A stretch of 7,418 bases of DNA. It comes from Spirochaeta sp. UBA2779. Lineage in GTDB: Bacteria > Spirochaetota > Spirochaetia > DSM-2461. The stretch covers positions 4,389-11,806 of the forward strand of contig DEIH01000179.1 of the NCBI GenBank assembly GCA_002352375.1. Direction: 5' to 3'. The position numbers and the translations under genes were made by a program. The notes under the pieces are model-generated. The model did no database searches. It was not told the origin of the DNA and saw only the letters and a list, made by a program, of their open reading frames with translations. Below, piece after piece: positions 5,641 to 7,418 of the stretch (position 1 is its first letter; each line of letters starts with the position of its first letter).

Positions 5641-7041
5641 ATGAAGAAAGACAATTTTCGTATTGCAATAGTCAGCGGAAAGCTCGGGGATGTGGATGGT
5701 GTGTCCCTGGAGGCAGATAAGTGGGTCGATATCCTGAGCTCCATGGGACATGAGATTTTCACTATTTCCGGATTTTACCGCCAGCCGGTTTCCGGAGTTC
5801 CCGAAAAACAGCAGATACTTTTGAAGAGCATCAGCTTTGATTCGGCAGAACAAAAGTATTTTGAAACCCTGGTGTTTCCCTACCTTTCCAAACGTCCGCC
5901 CCACTTCACGGAGCCCAGAATGGAGGAAATCCAGACTGAGCTTGAAATTGCAGGGGCTGAAGTAGGTAATCACCTGTACGAAATTGTTCAGGACAATCGG
6001 ATTGATGTGATTATTGCCGAAAATACCAACGCCATGCCAATGAGCCTTCTTGGAGGTATCGCGGTATTCAGAGTTGCCACCATACACCGTGTTGCCACAA
6101 TCTTTCATCATCACGATTTCTGGTGGGAGCGCAGCCGCTTCAGTGAGAACTACATTGAGAAACTACTCAACAGAATTATGCCGCCGTCAGACTTGGGAAC
6201 TGAACATGTGGTTATTTCCTCTTATGCCTCCCACATCCTCAAATCCATCAAGAGAGTGAACCCCAGGGTAGTGCCAAACTGTGAGGACTTTAACAATCCG
6301 GCTGTTCTGGATGACTGGAATGCCGATTTCCGCAGGGAACTCGGATTTGCAGATAACGATCTTCTTATCGTGCAGCCTACACGGATTGTCCCAAGGAAGA
6401 GGATTGAGGATTCTGTGCGTCTGGTGGGACGGTTTATGGAGGCGTACCCCGAATTGGCCGATCGAATCCGCTTCATCATCTCTTTATATCAGGGTGATGA
6501 AATGGATGAGAACTACATCAATGATATCAAGGGTTTTGCCCGGCGTCTGGGCGTTCCACTTTATCTGATTGCAGAGAGAGTTGCATCCCGGAGAGCCAAA
6601 GATAAAGAAGGGCGAAAACTTTACACAACCCGGGATGTTCTGATTCATGCTGATCTGGCTACATATCTACCGGTCTGGGAGGGTTTCGGCAACGCTTTTC
6701 TGGAAGCGGTGTCCTGTAAGGTCCCTATTGTAACTACCACCTACCTGGTATATAAAACCGATATTCAGGGTGTTGGTTTTAAAGGACCTGAAATCCGTGA
6801 CCGTTACGATAAAGAAGGCCGTCTGGAAATTCCCGACAGTGTTCTTGTAAAAATGCATCGTATACTTACCGACCGTCCATATCGGGATAAAATCGCAGAA
6901 CACAATTTCAAAGTCGGCCGTAAGGAGTTCGGTTTTGATACCCTGAAAAAGGGACTCTCCGGGTTGATTGAAGACTATTCAGATGAAATCCGAGCCTCCC
7001 GAAGGCGGCTTTCCAAGAGTCTCACCTCATATTTTGTCTGA
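5641..7041 (+). CDS. GT4-type glycosyltransferase, acceptor unknown
   Basis: The 466-residue product has the two-Rossmann-domain GT-B architecture of retaining family 4 glycosyltransferases, which transfer a sugar from a nucleotide donor. The N-terminal domain starts with a beta strand and glycine loop (RIAIVSGKLGDVDGVSLEA, residues 7-25) and carries a histidine-rich HHHDFWWER segment around 160. The C-terminal donor domain shows PTRIVPRKR (246-254, with R248 and K253 placed to bind donor phosphates) and the E-x7-E motif EGFGNAFLE (E347 and E355). There is no signal peptide or transmembrane helix, so it is cytoplasmic or loosely membrane-bound. An in-frame TAA at 5629-5631 rules out a longer protein; the ATG at 5641 lacks a Shine-Dalgarno at normal distance, since AAGGAA at 5610-5615 is too far away. 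It is separated from the hydrogenase operon by a terminator and seems functionally unrelated. Donor and product cannot be told from the sequence. Confidence 0.85.
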   Translation: MKKDNFRIAIVSGKLGDVDGVSLEADKWVDILSSMGHEIFTISGFYRQPVSGVPEKQQILLKSISFDSAEQKYFETLVFPYLSKRPPHFTEPRMEEIQTELEIAGAEVGNHLYEIVQDNRIDVIIAENTNAMPMSLLGGIAVFRVATIHRVATIFHHHDFWWERSRFSENYIEKLLNRIMPPSDLGTEHVVISSYASHILKSIKRVNPRVVPNCEDFNNPAVLDDWNADFRRELGFADNDLLIVQPTRIVPRKRIEDSVRLVGRFMEAYPELADRIRFIISLYQGDEMDENYINDIKGFARRLGVPLYLIAERVASRRAKDKEGRKLYTTRDVLIHADLATYLPVWEGFGNAFLEAVSCKVPIVTTTYLVYKTDIQGVGFKGPEIRDRYDKEGRLEIPDSVLVKMHRILTDRPYRDKIAEHNFKVGRKEFGFDTLKKGLSGLIEDYSDEIRASRRRLSKSLTSYFV

Positions 7042-7114
7042 TTTGCAATGTAATCAGGACAGGAGCCTTTGTAAAGAGGCAGTTCTATAATTCGAATGAT
7101 ATTTTGTTAGACTA

Positions 7115-7133
7115 ATATACTTAGTAAGTATAT
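7115..7133. repeat. Perfect inverted repeat upstream of rubrerythrin
   Basis: ATATACTT (7115-7122) and AAGTATAT (7126-7133) form a perfect 8-base inverted repeat around AGT. It lies about 45 bases upstream of the rubrerythrin -35 element, in AT-rich sequence. It could be an operator, or with no following T-run a weak transcript hairpin. I do not recognise a known regulator consensus in it. Confidence 0.5.
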
Positions 7134-7136
7134 GCC

Positions 7137-7172
7137 TAATTCCTTACAATAATAGGAATTATTCTCAATAAT
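7137..7172. repeat. Overlapping inverted repeats next to the rubrerythrin promoter
   Basis: TAATTCC (7137-7143) pairs with GGAATTA (7155-7161) across 11 bases. AATAAT (7148-7153) pairs with ATTATT (7158-7163) across 4 bases. The same ATTATT (7158-7163) also pairs with AATAAT (7167-7172) across CTC. The group ends five bases before the proposed -35 hexamer, a common place for regulator binding. The AT-rich dyads recall Fur/PerR-type operators in flavour, but the half-site spacing does not match the 7-1-7 PerR box, so no regulator is named. Confidence 0.4.
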
Positions 7173-7176
7173 AGAC

Positions 7177-7205
7177 TTGCAAACCGTTGGCGGCAGCCCT
7201 ATTAT
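7177..7205 (+). promoter_or_regulatory. Probable rubrerythrin promoter
   Basis: TTGCAA (7177-7182) and TATTAT (7200-7205) are separated by 17 bases; the -35 matches the sigma70 consensus at 4 of 6 positions and the -10 at 5 of 6. Start of transcription would be near 7212, giving a leader of about 43 bases. An overlapping TATAGT (7203-7208) is an alternative -10 but with a 20-base spacer. Confidence 0.5.
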
Positions 7206-7212
7206 AGTAGAA

Positions 7213-7223
7213 GGGCATTGCCC
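7213..7223. repeat. Palindrome GGGCATTGCCC at the rubrerythrin transcript start
   Basis: GGGC (7213-7216) and GCCC (7220-7223) form a perfect GC-rich inverted repeat around ATT, immediately downstream of the predicted transcription start. It could form a small 5' hairpin that stabilises the mRNA, or be a repressor site. It stands out against AT-rich surroundings, but a stem of four pairs can arise by chance. Confidence 0.35.
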
Positions 7224-7254
7224 GTAAACATTCTAATAGAAAAAGGATACCGTT

Positions 7255-7418
7255 ATGAAAGATCTTAAAGGTACTCAGACCCAGAAAAATCTGATGACCG
7301 CATTCGCCGGTGAATCTCAGGCCCGCAACCGCTACACCTATTACGCCTCCAAGGCTAAAGAAGAGGGCATGGTTCAGATAGCCCGGATATTTGAAGAAAC
7401 CGCCAATCAGGAAAAAGA
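7255..7418 (+). CDS. rbr: Rubrerythrin (partial, 3' end outside window)
   Basis: Rubrerythrin is a cytoplasmic diiron peroxidase that reduces hydrogen peroxide in anaerobes. The first 54 codons are present; a full protein is about 190 residues, with a four-helix ferritin-like domain and a C-terminal rubredoxin domain that falls outside the window. The start MKDLKGTQTQKNL is family-typical, and AFAGESQARNRYTYYASKAK (16-35) is the first metal-binding helix, with E20 as an iron ligand. E53, near the last visible residue, is at the position of the second ligand (the glutamate of ExxH in the Desulfovibrio vulgaris protein). AAGGA at 7243-7247 lies seven bases before the ATG. The gene has its own promoter and a palindrome-rich upstream region, so it is probably regulated separately, perhaps by oxidative stress. 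It is likely to protect the oxygen-sensitive metabolism seen in the rest of the window. Confidence 0.95.
   Translation, partial: MKDLKGTQTQKNLMTAFAGESQARNRYTYYASKAKEEGMVQIARIFEETANQEK

Noticed and set aside
6073..6098. Short direct repeat GTTGCCAC, 18 bases apart, giving VATIHR then VATIFH in the glycosyltransferase
   Set aside because: Only eight identical bases in an otherwise normal coding region; too little to claim a duplication.
5227..6114. Long open frame of 295 codons on the minus strand
   Set aside because: It lies antisense to the end of hydA, the terminator and the start of the glycosyltransferase; its translation resembles no family I know, and both plus-strand genes are well supported.
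7065..7080. Intrinsic terminator after the glycosyltransferase gene
   Set aside because: The stem is short and imperfect with a wobble pair, and no T-run follows.
7144..7158. PerR box upstream of rubrerythrin
   Set aside because: Aligned with TTATAATNATTATAA, the left half fits well but the right half has three mismatches; the other dyads have the wrong spacing or orientation.
1..7418. CRISPR array, tRNA, rRNA, insertion sequence or prophage signal
   Set aside because: I saw no spaced direct repeats, no tRNA or rRNA signature, no transposase and no terminal inverted repeats; the window is filled by ordinary metabolic genes and short intergenic regions.

Overview
The window comes from a strictly anaerobic, hydrogen-metabolising bacterium. 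The evidence is a complete NADH-linked [FeFe]-hydrogenase operon, a Rex redox repressor and a rubrerythrin, all bacterial in type, with Shine-Dalgarno sites and sigma70-like promoters. Base composition looks intermediate (about 50% GC by eye). The gene styles remind me of free-living Spirochaetota (Spirochaeta-like), but that placement is a weak inference; clostridial or other fermentative lineages with the same operon are not excluded.

Layout. (1) 1-362, minus strand: the N-terminal two-thirds or so of rex, cut by the window edge. (2) 363-515: a divergent control region with a near-perfect Rex operator (370-387) just upstream of rex and a separate sigma70-like promoter (446-475) facing the hydrogenase genes. 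(3) 516-5532, plus strand: a tight five-gene operon, hydC (NuoE-like), a stand-alone GHKL-type ATPase, hydD (small [2Fe-2S] protein), hydB (NuoF-like flavoprotein) and hydA (catalytic [FeFe] hydrogenase). Gene junctions are a 1-base overlap, 29, 3 and 15 bases. A strong intrinsic terminator follows (5562-5593). (4) 5641-7041, plus strand: a GT4-type glycosyltransferase with its own promoter placed so close to the ATG that the transcript may be leaderless. (5) 7042-7254: an AT-rich intergenic region with several inverted repeats and a promoter. (6) 7255 to the end: the first 54 codons of rubrerythrin.

How the parts work together. HydB should oxidise or reduce NAD(H) at an FMN site. HydC, HydD and the many Fe-S domains of HydB and HydA should carry electrons to the H-cluster in HydA, where H2 is made or consumed, possibly with ferredoxin as a second partner (electron bifurcation or confurcation). 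Rex senses the NADH/NAD+ ratio and would release its operator when NADH is high, which suits a system that disposes of NADH as H2. Rubrerythrin removes peroxide and would help protect the oxygen-sensitive enzymes, but it has its own promoter.

The least understood parts are the GHKL ATPase lodged inside the hydrogenase operon, the position of the Rex operator (on the apparent rex promoter, far from the apparent hyd promoter), and the palindromes upstream of rubrerythrin. The hydrogenase maturation genes hydE, hydF and hydG are not in this window.
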